A stretch of 64,000 bases of DNA from Podocnemis expansa (Eukaryota > Chordata > Testudines > Podocnemididae). The notes beneath the pieces are model-generated. The model searched no databases. It was given only the letters and a program-made list of their open reading frames with translations, and was not told the origin of the DNA. Location: positions 9,634,120 to 9,698,119 of the forward strand of contig ML681967.1 in NCBI GenBank assembly GCA_007922195.1, written 5' to 3'. Made by a program: the position numbers and the translations under genes. Below, piece after piece: positions 47,059 to 58,830 of this stretch. The number at the start of each line of letters is the position of its first letter. The first letter of the stretch is position 1.

Positions 47059-47060
47059 CA
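47042..47060 (-). promoter_or_regulatory. GC box next to CRE-like site
   Basis: GGGGCGGGG on the minus strand (47042-47050) is an Sp1-type GC box. TGACATCA at 47053-47060 differs from the palindromic CRE TGACGTCA by one base that could be CpG decay. Their position close to the upstream edge of the putative exon suits a core promoter. Function is inferred. Confidence 0.45.
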
Positions 47061-47411
47061 GAGGGGCCGCCCCGGCGAGAGCGGGAGACCGGCGGCCGGG
47101 ACCCTCCCCGCACCGCCGCCGCCCCCAGCCGCAGCTGGCCCCGCCGGCGCCCGGGCATCACTCGGGGCGGCCCCGGGCACGGAGCTGGGCTGCTGCTCGC
47201 CCCGGGCCGGTCTCCAGCCACTGCCGGGCCCGGCCCGGCGGAAGGCGCCGCTGGATGGCCAGCCGCCGGCAGCGCTTTAGGGGCTGGGAGCCCAGAGGAC
47301 AGGCAGGGCACGTCCAGAAAGAGGGGTGCTGGGCAGGAAGCACAGGCAGGGGGAAGGCCCCCAGGGTCCACAGGTCAGGAGAGAGGGGCACTGGCAAGCG
47401 GGGGGTTAAAT

Positions 47412-47581
47412 TAGGGGTCTCAAACTCAACTCACCAGGAGGGCCGCGTGAGGACTAGTGCATTAGCCCAGGGGCCACACCACTGAATCCTTTTCATACAA
47501 GGATGTTGCAAATAGCTGTAATCATGGTGTCCTTGCCGGCCACAGGAAACAGCTTTAGGGGCCACCTGTTTGAGACCCCTG
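47412..47581 (+). mobile_element. hAT-type MITE, family B, copy 3
   Basis: Ends (T)AGGGGTCTCAAAC and GTTTGAGACCCCTG. Flanks GGTTAAAT (47404-47411) and GGTGAAAT (47582-47589) match at 7 of 8. It runs opposite to copies 1 and 2 (CACAGGAAACAGCTTTAGGG). It lies about 120 bp outside the CpG island, on the upstream side of the proposed promoter. Confidence 0.87.
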
Positions 47582-47860
47582 GGTGAAATGAAAGACAGAC
47601 TAGCCAGAAGGGAAAGGGGGTGTAGTGCAGGGGAGGGCATAAACAGGGCCTGCCTAGCTCATGCTTGGCTTCACCCAGTGCAGCCTGGCCCTGGCTACCC
47701 TGAGTTGGAGGAAATGGACTAGATCCACCACAGCTTGGTCCTCCCAGACCGAAACCCTTTCAGGAACCTAGGGTGAACTCCTGGCCTCACTGAACCCAAC
47801 CACAAACCCAGTTTGACTTCAACAGTGCCAGGAACACCCCACCCCCACCCCATTCCACAA

Positions 47861-48051
47861 TAGTGGTTTTCTAACTTTGGGTTGGGACCCAGCATTGGGT
47901 CACAAACCCTCAGGCACTGGGCCATGGTACCCCCTGCTGCGGATGCTGCTAAAAGACTGGAGTGCTATGCTCAAGATGTAATTGTTGGGTCATGGGCGTA
48001 AATGATTTTTTTCAACTGGGTTCCCAAAAAAAAAAAGTTTGAAAACCACTG
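47861..48051 (-). mobile_element. hAT-type MITE, family C, copy 2
   Basis: Ends TAGTGGTTTTCTAAC and GTTTGAAAACCACTG. The reverse complement follows 15279-15463 in order (AACCCAGTT..AAAAAATCAT, ACATCTT..AGCA, CCCAATGCTGGGTCCCAAC). Flanks TTCCACAA and TTCTAGAG agree at 5 of 8. Confidence 0.8.
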
Positions 48052-49097
48052 TTCTAGAGTTCCTTGTATCCAGCTGGGCATGACTGGAACACACCAAAGA
48101 CCAAACCCAAGAAGAAGCAAGACACAGAGGAAAGGAGAGGGGAGGGGAGTTTTTAACCACTCCCGGTAACTCAGATGAATAAACATTCTCCTTAGCTCTA
48201 TGCAGCAACTTTCCTCTGAAGGATCCCCAGCATCTTTCTGACTCCAAGTTGTCCCATTTGCAAGGCATCATTTCCTCCAACAAGGAACCCCCTTGCTAGA
48301 TGTCCAGGCACAGATCAGATATTCGGAGTATTGCCTCTGTAATACTGGTGATGATAGGTGCACGGCAGAGCAGGCCCCCACCTCCAGATTCCTGGGCTTT
48401 TACAGGAAGTGCCTGCACATGTAACTTTTAGATCAACATTGCATGGACACAGCAGCATCTACACCAACAGTCCATCAGCAGCCCAGGAAGACAAGGATGG
48501 AGAACACAACACCAGAAACACTGTTGCCAACCTAAAGGTTTGCCTTCTGTCCCTGAGGTCAGTCCAAAACTGCCCAGCACCAAGGAGGCTGAGGGAATAG
48601 GTTCCTCACCACACCACTCACTGGCACCTCCCCCTGCCCCCTACTTTCTGTTCACAGGCTTAACTGTGCCAGCCCCAGCTCATCCGGTTTCACAGCCAGA
48701 GGGACGCTACCCCATTTGTCCTACTACATGGCAAACAAAGGCCGTGTCACGAGCATGCTCATGCAACACCATTGTGTGGAACAGTGTAGATGCTCCATGT
48801 GCTGTGAACAACAGACACTATCACTAGGTAAATCACAGGGAACTGGGACTGGAACTCTAGTTGTCCTGCTCCAAAAGCAGAGGCCTCTCACTTCAGCTAG
48901 ACAGTCTTCCTTAGCAGTCATTAGTAGCAGGTCACTCATTCTTTCCACAGACCCAACCACTACAGGGCAACATAATGACCCTGTTTACAAATCAGTCTAG
49001 GGACATACAAATCACTCACATACAATAAACTGCAACACAACATCTTGGCTGCAATGGCACAAGATGACCAAACTGCGTGCAGTTCTATTCCATGATG
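48052..49097. other. No recognised feature
   Basis: Upstream flank of the proposed promoter. No repeat ends or exons recognised. Confidence 0.45.
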
Positions 49098-49172
49098 AGT
49101 TCCAAAGGGGCAGCCGTGTTAGTCTAGTTCAGTAAAACAAACAAGGAGTCCTGTGGCACTTTTAAAGACTAT
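49098..49172 (-). repeat. GACTAACACGG repeat, short copy
   Basis: GGGGCAGCCGTGTTAGTCTAG, an A-rich linker, AAGGAGTCCTGTGGCACTT and TTAAAGACTA give the last 75 bases of the element in minus orientation. Truncated right after GACTA. Confidence 0.8.
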
Positions 49173-50237
49173 CATCCCATAGGTTGGTCTTTTCCTGTGG
49201 AAAAGATGGGAGAAGAAGGATGGATGGAAACCCCAGGAGGTCATTTCAACACTGGCTTTTCTTTTAATGTTGAAGGAAAGATGGTGTTAATGTAAACAGG
49301 CAACCTCCCCTCTTTCTTCCCAGGCATGCAGAATTCTTGCACAAAAATCTCATAAACCACCTTTTCATCTCAAAAGTATCCTCTGCTTATCTAGAACAAG
49401 TCAGATGCCAGATGACGTAGCTAGAACTTGTGATCTGTTCACATCGATGTGTGCTTTTCCAAAACAAAATCATATATTTTTCTAGGGTTCTAAGATTCTC
49501 CACCTTTTCTGACGTACAGAATGGGGAAAGACAATGGCACTGTAACAGTGGCCCCTGATAATACATTATTCTTGTTTGTATCACAGCAGCACCTGAAGTC
49601 TCACTGCCTTAGGCAATGACGTATACCTTAGTAAGAGACAATCCCTGTTCCAAAGAATTTATACTCTACGGAGCCAAGACAGCCAGAGGAAACAGATGCC
49701 GTGATTCTCCCAGTGTCACACAAGATATTGGCAGAGTGGGACTAGAAGCCCTGTCCCCTGAGTCCCCATCTATGGGATGGCACTGCTCTGCTCACCCTGC
49801 CCTCCTATCACTTCAAATATAGAGCCTTTAATGGGTTTGGATCAGGCCCATAATTATTCACATTCAGTCATCATTTGAGGTTCAATTCCCTGGGAACACC
49901 CCCTGATAAAATAATCCTAAAATAACTCAGATGTAATATCAATAATCGTCTTTCCTTTCCAACTCAACCTGTCCTTCCAACAAACATTCCCCAAACCTGC
50001 TTTGGCATGATGCAGAAATCAACCATCTCATGAATCTGATTTACTCTTTGGAGGTGATCCATGTCTGCGAAATTATCTCTGAATCGACCTCACACCCGCC
50101 CAGGTTAAAAGCTGGGGCATTCTTTTTGCTAGCACAATTAGGACAATGCTGTGAAATACGAGGGATTTAGGATGCACTTTTGTGACCAATAATGAAGTAT
50201 ACCAAGATGAATGCAAGCATCAGGGGCCAGCTCTTCT
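49173..50237. other. No recognised feature
   Basis: Unique-looking non-coding DNA, about 1.1 kb. Confidence 0.45.
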
Positions 50238-50391
50238 GCAAAAAAAGCAAGGAGCCTTGTGGCACTGAGACTAACAGATTTATTTCTCCCATGAAAGCTC
50301 CTGCGACAAATAAATCTGTTAGTCTTTAAGTGCCACAAGACTCCTTGCCTTTTTTGCTTTACTAGACTAACACAGCTGCCCCGTTGGAACT
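50238..50391 (+). repeat. GACTAACACGG repeat, snap-back palindrome
   Basis: The left piece (50238-50285) reads GCAAGGAGCCTTGTGGCACT, GAGACTAACAGATTTATT in minus orientation. The right piece (50283-50391) reads CATGAAAGCTCCTGC, AAATAAATCTGTTAGTC, AAGTGCCACAAGACTCCTTG and GACTAACACAGCTGCCCC in plus orientation. The two share about 46 bases as an imperfect inverted repeat with a short loop. The right piece is the complete 3' end of the element. Confidence 0.82.
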
Positions 50392-51929
50392 CGGCAAGAT
50401 GCTGTGGATGAGGAGCTTTATGTAGGGATCAGGAGTAGTGAGAATTTGACAGTTACAGTGAGTCAAGAGGAAGCGTCTTAGCCCCAGACATACCTCCTTA
50501 ACCCCAGATGTCTCCTCTGTACTGGCTGAATGCAACAGTGTGGGGAGAGGTCCTAGAGATCCTCCTATGGTGAATCAGCTGGTTTGAGAGCCATTTTGCA
50601 GCAGCAGAACAGTACAAAGATGTCCTAATGTTTCAGAAGATATGCTCCCAAAGCTCAGGGAGGAACTCAGACCCCTTACACACATGTACAGTATTGCACA
50701 GTTCCCTTGAGTACCTTATAGGACATGTCTACAGTTCCCTCTGAAGCTTCAGAGGGAGGAACCTGGAGTTGATGGACTAATAATTTGGGGTGTCAACTTC
50801 CAAACAATGCTGAATGCCCACTAAGTGGCACAGGTGCCATGGCTGGGTAAGGCTGGAGGGTGGCTTCAGCCTCAAAAAGCATGGAAGACTGTGGATGACC
50901 AGAAGCAGGACAGAACCGTAGCAGGCTGCAGTTTAGGGCAAGATTTCATTCTTATGGTGTTCTTGTTATGTAATGACTGAATCAAAGACATTTCACTGTC
51001 AGCTACAAACTGTCTGTGCCTCAAAAGGCAATACACCTGCCCTCGAAATCTGCCTCAGATTTGATTCCCCAGTCAACAGGGACTAGATCTGTACCCTGAT
51101 ATTGCCTTTACTCCTGAAGAGGGAAACTGTCCAGCTTGCCTGTGGTCCAATTAGAAGAGCTCAGTTTTCTCACGGTTCCTTCAACAGCACAACCCAAACA
51201 CACAGCCCTGTACTCTCTTTATTAAGTGTGCCCACCTGCTGCCCAGTTCCCAACTTGCTCAGGTCATTGCCTTGTAACAACATACTGCACCTACACCACA
51301 CCAGCACTAGGCAGAGGGGTCCTGCGACACTGCTTCTCTTGTGAGCTGGTACCAGCGTTGGAGCGTCCCCAAGTAGCTGTTACTTCCCAGCCCGCTCTTC
51401 ATTTTCAGAGCCACTTTGCAAGTTGCTTCAAACCCTTGTTCTCGCCCAGCTAATGAGAACATCTGAGCTAGCCTTCTGGCAGCACACTTGCCACCCTCCC
51501 CTCCAATATGGGGGATGTCTCATGAAGTGCTGTCCCTGGAGAGTCACTCAGATGGCAGGGTGGAACAATCTCACTCTGTGTGAATGCTGATTCTCACTGC
51601 CTCCTTGGCTGTATCAGGTGCAAAGGAGGGATGCCAGCAACCCTTTCATCCTGCAGAATCAATGAAGGAGACCTGTTCCTGGCAGGAGCACTACCCACCT
51701 TCCATTGTAGGGACTATAGCTTTGTTGTGTGTCTGGCCAGCTCCTAAAACAATGGTGCTCTGTTCCTTGACTGGGGTCTCTAAGGGCTACTGCAATACAA
51801 ATAATGAAATAATACTATTGCCAAGCATGTGTGGGCCTCAGAGCACATTGCCTTCCCCTGCACTCTGACTGGCAGTCCAGGAAATGACACTCACAGCAGT
51901 GTATGTAGTCCAGAGAGGACAGATGATCC
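50392..51929. other. No recognised feature
   Basis: About 1.5 kb non-coding. A TAGGACATGTCTACAG word at about 50719 resembles a GGCTATGTCTACAC-type transposon end, but no partner end is visible. Confidence 0.4.
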
Positions 51930-52110
51930 AATGGCTAGGATTTAAAATCCAACTTAAAATTCCCTCCTTAGCTAAGCTTTTCTGTGCCACCATTCCCCAT
52001 TTGTACAATGGGGGTAATAACTGTCTTCTGCTCCCAAGGGTATTCTGAAGTTAAATCCAATATAGATCATGAGATGCTCAGATACCACAGTGATGGGGAC
52101 CAGACATGTA
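51930..52110 (+). repeat. MIR-like SINE relic
   Basis: GATCCAATGGCTAGGATTTA, CCATTTGTACAATGGGGGTA and TAACTGTCTTCTGCTCCCAA follow MIR core and tail order. Diverged; approximate bounds. Confidence 0.55.
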
Positions 52111-52477
52111 CCCAAGATAAAACTGGAGCAGAAAATGGGGCCATGTGTTCATTCATGGATTTGTATTTCTCATTTCCCTTCCTTCCCTCAGATTTCTTCA
52201 GCTCCATTTCTCTTTAAATCCCCTGTCCTCTGTTTTAAACTCACTTTGGAACTTGGCAATTTATCGCAAATAATTCATTCAGTATATTTCTGCCCACCAC
52301 CGTGCTCCTTCACATAAGCTGTGAGTGTTCTGGGCTTCCACCATTTTAGCCACTGCAGGGAGAGGCAGCAGGAAAGCAGGGAACATCTGCTTCAGTGTTA
52401 GTCCTTCCACACCATTCCAGGCAGGGCAGTAGCTTGTTTGGGATACAGTACAGCAAGAAGTCTTTGGGCTTATGCAT

Positions 52478-52594
52478 TGCAATGTTGTAGCTGTGTCAGT
52501 TCTGGGATATTAGACAAGGCGAGTGAGATGATATCTTTTATTGGACCAACTTCTGTTGATGAGAGACATTAGCTTTCAAGCCACCTGAGTTCCC
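52478..52594 (+). repeat. Second SINE-like family (TTTTATTGGACCAACTTCTG)
   Basis: AATGTTGTAGCTGTGTCAGT, GGATATTAGACAAGGCGAGT, TTTTATTGGACCAACTTCTG and GAGAGACATTAGCTTTCAAG appear in the order of a short interspersed repeat I recognise from reptile genomes. Only this one copy is clear in the window. I did not identify a box B. Confidence 0.6.
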
Positions 52595-54307
52595 AGTTTG
52601 ATTCAGACTCATTACACTGTCACAGCCCTCCTCTGTCATTCAAGCTGAGGGAATTGGCCTGAGGCCACTGGGACATAGTTGTCCCTTCAGACGTCATAAC
52701 AAGGAAGGAGCTGAAGCAGTGACATATGACAATTTAATCGTCCAAAGAAACTTCTAAATGAAGAGGTTTTTCAGCCATTGTGCTCACTGTCTCATGGACT
52801 CACAAAATCTTGAACTCACAGTGCCACCAGCCTATCATTGAGAATTCAAAGCACTGAATCCTGAGGTTATTTCATATCGTTCCACCAACAGGTGTCCTCT
52901 CCTGGAGAGAGGGATGAGATGGCAGCAGCTGGCTTACACAATCATTCCATTGCTTGAGGTCCAAGAACAGGGGTCAAGGAGGTTGAGAGATGTGGTTAAG
53001 CTTGCTTCTTTACCTCTCCTTGCAAACTAACATCCGTAGCTTCATCTCAGCATGACTTTCCAGGTAACAGATGGTGGCGTGCATGATTGGCAACTCTGTC
53101 ACTGCTGTTTCTTCACATCAATTCCTTAGATATGCACATAAACTTTACTCTGAATGTCGTGTCTGATCACACTGCACATGCAGATGTCTACTTGGTGACA
53201 GACAGAATATCGTCCAGACCTAACTAATCATGCTTCCCCCATCCCTGCTGCACCCTTCAACTCATCTCTCTGAATTGAGATGTCATCCCCATCTGTCTCT
53301 CCCACTTGAGTCAGGGAGCTGGTCTCTAGCTCCCATGGGTCCCAGTTGTACAGTTAGAATATTCTGGAGCTTCTCAAAGTGATGCACACCAGACAGTCAT
53401 GGACAGAGAACTGGAAGGACAGGGTGAGAATTCATCTTTCCCCATGCTCCTTCTGGGATCATGGTTAGTTTAGCAGAGGTCTCCTTGCTTCCCTTCTGAA
53501 GACACATCTGTGTGATCAAGCGATAACAATGCCCTCCTCTATCCAAACTTAGGGTCGGATCCTGAGCTGGTGCAAACAGAACTCAGCAAAGCCCAGGCAA
53601 TTTAAGCTAGCTGACTATCTGACCCCATGTCAATCCAAAACAGCAGAGGAGCCTGTGCCCTGGGACTCTGCTGGTCTGAAGCTATTCTAATGTTGGTATC
53701 TTCTTACCACTTTGGAGGATGTGATAAGAGCTCAACTCTGAACATACTAAACAGGACTGATTACACTGTTCTCTGTAGCACTGAAATTGTGTGTGGGGAG
53801 ACCTCCCACAGGGAGGGTTATTAACTCACTTTGCCTTAAATGAGACTCACAGAGGACGCACAGACTCATCCCACTGAACACAAGAGGGAGATCGTATCAA
53901 CATGCTCTGATGGTCACTAATAACTTTACCTCTCCTGTGCTATTCTCAGCAGAGATAAAGCTCCAATGTCTGATGAGCCAGAACAGAAATATCCAATGAC
54001 TCTTCTTTCTTTTCTATTTTTGCTGCAAGCTGGTTAACCCTGAAATCCAATTATGGCTCATTATTCATTGGAACTTTCCCCTTATCAAATGGACACATTG
54101 CAGAGCTGCTGCGTGGATTCCAAGTGTTAATGGAACTGCAAATTATCCTGCCAAACTGAGGGACTAATAGGTGAGAACCTTGGCACTGGTGTTCCCAGAA
54201 CACCCCGTGGTATCCAGGGCCCCAAGGCATGGATCCTGTCTTTAAAGCACTAGCGAGTAGAGACGCTGAGCTTGATCATAGGTTGGGAATATGACTCCAG
54301 CAACAGT
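52595..54307. other. No recognised feature
   Basis: About 1.7 kb of unique-looking non-coding DNA. Confidence 0.45.
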
Positions 54308-54362
54308 GCACTAAGCTGAACTATATGCCTCATGAGGTCCCTTCCAACCCTATGATTCTATA
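54308..54362 (+). mobile_element. Very short CR1 LINE 3' end
   Basis: CATGAGGTCCCTTCCAACCC then TATGATTCTA is the last 55 bases of a CR1 element with its terminal microsatellite. Severely 5'-truncated. Confidence 0.75.
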
Positions 54363-54711
54363 TTGCACTTGGGGTGCAGGGGGGAGGCAGAAATGTACAT
54401 CTAGTGCCATCAGTGCACAAATCTTTGCAGAATAACTCTCACAGGGACTTGAAGTGTAAGATCTGCTGTCCATGCCCTCGGGTGAGCATTTGTTGGCTGA
54501 AACATGCGTCCTGGCACCAGTGCACAGCTACCTGAGGATAGCTGTATCCTGCATTCCAGTGAGACCAGTATCCTGGCTTTGACAGTGGCCAGTACCAGCT
54601 GCTTCAGAGAAAGGTAAAATAATTCCAGTAGGGGATTTTTATGAATAACCTGCCCGACAGGAAGCTTCCTCCTGCCCCCCAAGAGTTAGTGATTGGTGGC
54701 TGCCCTGAAGT

Positions 54712-55270
54712 ATGTGTGTTCATACCCTTCTATATTGCTGTACTCTCCAATGTAACTGGAATGTTCTCATAATCCATAAATGGTCAATCCTGTTTAATCC
54801 CACCAAGATCTTGAAGTCAGTGATGTCCTGTGGCAAACAGTTCCATAGGTTAACTGAAGGGTGTATGAAAAGATTTCCCTTTATCAGTTCCAAATTGGTT
54901 GCCTCTCATTTTCACAGAATAGCACCGCGTTCCTTTAGAGTGAATGAGTTAATAGGAGCATGCCATCTCTCTTCTGTACGCCATTCCTCGTTGTGTACAC
55001 ACCTCTGTCACATATCAATAGCTTCAACCAATCTCTCTTCACATGACAGTCCCTCCAGGAATCTAATCATTTGCATTGCCTATCTCCAAACCTACTCCTG
55101 CCGTAACTTTTTCTGTGACGGGTGACCAGAAGTGCCCCCAACATTCCAGAGAGAGTTAGGTCCGTGATTTAGGGTCCTGTTTGCCTATTTTCCATCCCAT
55201 TCCTGAAGCATCCTCATGTGTTATTTGCTTTTCTGACCTTCGATACATATTCAGCAGAGGTTTTCACGCT
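54712..55270 (-). mobile_element. Ancient CR1/L3-like LINE relic
   Basis: On the plus strand, GTGATGTCCTGTGGCAAACAG, TTCCATAGGTTAACTG, TTCCCTTTATCAGTTCCAAA and GGTGACCAGAAGTGCC are ordered words that I associate with an old amniote CR1/L3-type 3' region in minus orientation. A degraded frame runs through it on the plus strand at 54712-55125, an antisense artefact. Sequence decay is much greater than in the CR1 at 17962. Confidence 0.45.
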
Positions 55271-58200
55271 GAGCTGCCCACAGTGTTTCCTGAACGGATG
55301 CATGTAGGCTAGGTGACTGCTCTCCTAGCACAGAGCTCCACATGTAAATACAGTCACTGGTGATCAACTGGTAAAGCTTCTTTCCCTCAAGGCCCGGGTA
55401 CACAGTTTATGGCACAACAGCCCACCTGCCAGGAGTAGCGGCTTGGAAATTCAGGCAGCGCTGACAACAAACCACATCTGTTGAGTAGCTTCATCGCAAA
55501 CCTGAACACAATATGCCTGGAATCAGAAAAGGATGGAGGAACAATGCTTACTGCCCCTGCTCAGCCAGAAGCAGAAATGGTGATTGCTTACCTGGATGCT
55601 TTCAGCAATAAATAACTTATACTGACAAGAGAACAATGTGGATGTTTTCTGATGTGAACATTTTATGGGGCACGTCAGCTTCAAAGACCATGCATGGCAT
55701 GCAATGTGAAGAGAATGGCAGCTTTATCTGGACATGCTCAAATGATGGAGGAGGGAAGTGAAGGCCAAGTTCTCTCCTTAGCAGATATGTGCTTGCTTTC
55801 CACACAGACACATGCACCCCGCAGAACAAGAAAGGCTGGATTCTGACTCCACACTTTACTAGCCATGAACACCATTGCGGCCTCCCCATCTCCCAAATCT
55901 AGGGGTCTTGACTTTGATTCTAAAACTAAGAGATGGCCAGCAACGGGGATGGGTTTGATCTTGGAAAACCTCATCCCATCAGGTTTTGGCTTCTCAAAAA
56001 CAAATTGCAAGCACAGATCAGCCCCTTGTGCCATTTGACAGCAACTCCCATTGTCTGGAAAGGTAACATGTTTCCGATTTCCTAAAAGAATCTTTCACGC
56101 CAGCCTCATGCATGCACAGACCTGGCTCAGTTTCTCCCCTCAGTCCTCTTGGGCTCCTCTCAACCTCTTATTTGTGTCAAGTGCTTTGAGATCTCTGGAG
56201 GAAAATTGGCAAGTGTCAATAATATTAGCTGAGGGACCAAGTTGTTTGATTCCGAGCAGGTGAAGAAAAAGGTTTGTGCTAGGATTCATGGACTTTGATG
56301 GAGCTTTGCTAATTCATACCACCTAGGGATCTGGCCCAGCCAGCCACTGCCCAGTCTGGACGGGAAGGCGGCTTGGAGTGCTGATGGTTCATACTAGACA
56401 TAACATACAGTAGGTAAGAGCCGTGTCCCTTTCACTAACATGCTGCCCTGCAGGCAACACATCACCTCAACAGTTTCCAGTGGCATACTGAGCCAAGATC
56501 ACGCAAATCAGCAGATCTGGGTTTTTCATCTAGAAAGCCCTCCCCACACATACCCAGACTAATCTCAGGCATGACCCAAGAAGAATGGAGCGAGGGGCTG
56601 AGAGGAAACAACAGGGGCAACCTCAGTAAGGTCATCAGCTAGTAAATTGCTCCAGCAGAAATGAGTCTTAAGGAGTGAACTGAGTTCTGGTGCAAGTGCC
56701 ATGCCATGGGGTCAGACCAGGAGACAGATCTGCACTGATTATCCCAGGCTTCAACTGGGCAAGTTCTCCTCAATGCTGCCCCTTGCTGATATGTCTCAAC
56801 CCCAGGAAGATTTCCAGGGATGTGAGGTGAGATCAGTCCCCTGGGTCTAGTCTTCACTCAGCTGCCCAAGAGAGAGTGAGGAGTGACGACCGATCTCTGA
56901 GTAAGCAGACCTGCACCTAAGGAAGGGGCCTGGGACCAGCACATAATTTCACCTGGGCCTCCACACAGCCATCAGATGGAGACAACTTCTGTTTCCTCTC
57001 AACCCACCTCACAGTCACAAAGACTGTCTGCTTTTGTGAGGCTTCAGAGTGCCTGGGAAGGTGCCCACTGGGCAGCAGATGGCACCACAGATCCATCAGC
57101 ATGTGGCATATGCTGGTCTGGGGCACAGGTGTGGTGAGGAAGCAAAGTGTGATGGAAGTAGATTGAGCAGGAACACACTGGCACCTGGAGGTAACTAGTA
57201 CCAGGATGCTCTGATGCTGCCTCAGCTTCTGTACAACTTGTGTCTTTCCAAGTCAATGGTGAACTCTCACACTTGCACATAAAAGAAAATCTATGGCATT
57301 GGAACTGATGCATTGCTGGCTACGTTCATTTGCAGCAAGGCGAGGCAAACTGTGCCAACTGCTCCCAGAGTTCTCAGCTGCTCTGATATGGCTTATGGGG
57401 GGTTCCTAATGTGGACACATTGGCCCTGATTTACTAAAGCCTGTAAGCAGCTGCTTTACTTTAAGGACTAATAAGTCTTGTTCAGTTTGATGATGCTTAA
57501 ACACACGCTCTGCTAAATAACAGTTGGCTGAAGTGGGGCTTTGGTGTCCACCTTAGATCTAGGGAATCACTGCAGATCATTTTAAAGGAAGCATCCAGCT
57601 ATTCAAAGCTTGCAGAGGGATGTGCACCTTGAAGCCAGCACCCTACTCTGAAAGGAGCAGATCCCATGTATATAAAATCTAACCTCAGCCTGGGGAATGG
57701 TTTTATTAATAACAGGGCAGTTAGTAACAGTAAAATACATTCTTTGTGTTTTCCCTGGCATTGACTGTTCTTTGCCTTGACCCTCCAAACTCTCTATTCT
57801 AAGGCCTCTCACAGATGCATGCTCACTTCCCTATCTCTAGAGTAGAGATCAGTGAACATCTCCCTCCTGGATCCTGAGACCAAAAGAAGAAGCCAGGCTT
57901 GCTGGAACTGTCACCCAGATCAACATGGTGGCATGTACTGGCCCATCTAGCAGCTGATAGACCGCACTCTGAGACTGATGAATCTACTGCAGCTGAGCAC
58001 TCAGATGAAGTATTTTGGTTCAGAAACTCAAATTCAGACCCAAAGATCCCAGGTTCAATCCACGCTGTCAGCAGAACCACCCAGAGGCAGAGCCTTCCAC
58101 CACTTCCATGCTACTTTTTGGATCCTTGTTGCCAGTACTGGGTTGCAGGTGAACTCAATAGCACCCTTAGCAGAGAGGTCTGGCAATTCCCCTCATTTTC

Positions 58201-58407
58201 GCCTGGCCTCTCCCTTTTTCCACCCTTCATTCCACACTTTCCCTTAAACTGGCAATTTCCACATAAGTGAATAATGTGATTGTAAAAACCCAAAGAAGCT
58301 GCAATATGTGAAAGATTACACATAATAGTGAGTAAATTAATACAGAAGAAAAGGCAGAGCTTCTCAAATTAACTTATTGCCCTGCTAAGCTTCCAAAAGC
58401 CTTTATG
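55271..58407. other. No recognised gene; MIR-like words near 56160
   Basis: Over 3 kb of non-coding DNA. AAGTGCTTTGAGATCTCTGG at about 56180 resembles the MIR 3' end. No exon or transposon ends recognised. Confidence 0.4.
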
Positions 58408-58437
58408 AGCAAATAAATAAATAAATAAATAAATAAT
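58408..58437. repeat. (AAAT)7 microsatellite
   Basis: Tandem AAATAAAT repeats, about seven units. Confidence 0.92.
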
Positions 58438-58694
58438 GCAGCCTGCAGCCTCTTGTGGAAAATGGCTCTGCATGACTGCTGCTAAACCGCAAACATGGAC
58501 ACATTTTGCTGGGTGGAAAACACCAAAGGCTGGATTTTCCACACCTAGCACGCAAGCTGTACCCACAATGTGCCCGATGCAGAAACTGGTAATTGCACAT
58601 GCAAAATACTCATCTTGTGACAGCAAAAGGGGTGACTGAACACATAAAGAAGAACCTGTGTTCAGTGAGCTGTGGAGTTAAGGAAAAAGAGGGG

Positions 58695-58830
58695 ACTAGG
58701 AGTCAACAGATGGGGGTTCTGTTCCCAGCCTTAGCATGGCCCCAGAGTGAGAGTCTGGGGGAAACAATGTCACATCTGTGTGCCTATGTGTTTCCACAGT
58801 GAGAATAATATGTCTGTACCTTGCTGGGGA
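58695..58830 (+). repeat. MIR-like SINE relic
   Basis: GACTAGGAGTCAACAGATGG, GGTTCTGTTCCCAGCCTTAG and TGTGTGCCTATGTGTTTCC keep MIR head-to-core order. Diverged. Confidence 0.55.

Larger units (their letters stand above)
46440..47290 (-). promoter_or_regulatory. CpG island promoter of an unidentified gene
   Basis: About 850 bp of very GC-rich DNA dense in CG dinucleotides, in strong contrast with the surrounding AT-leaning, CpG-poor sequence. It lacks transposon ends. A strong minus-strand splice donor lies inside it at 46678-46686, and a GC box with a CRE-like site at 47042-47060. Together these suggest a TATA-less promoter firing leftwards, with the start somewhere around 47060 or higher. 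Many long ORFs on both strands here reflect lack of stop codons in GC-rich DNA. A divergent plus-strand transcript cannot be excluded. Confidence 0.75.

Noticed and set aside
46440..47485. Very long plus-strand frames (over 300 codons) in the CpG island
   Set aside because: Several frames on both strands stay open at once, as expected in CG-rich DNA lacking stop codons. The peptides are low-complexity A/G/P/R with no family features.
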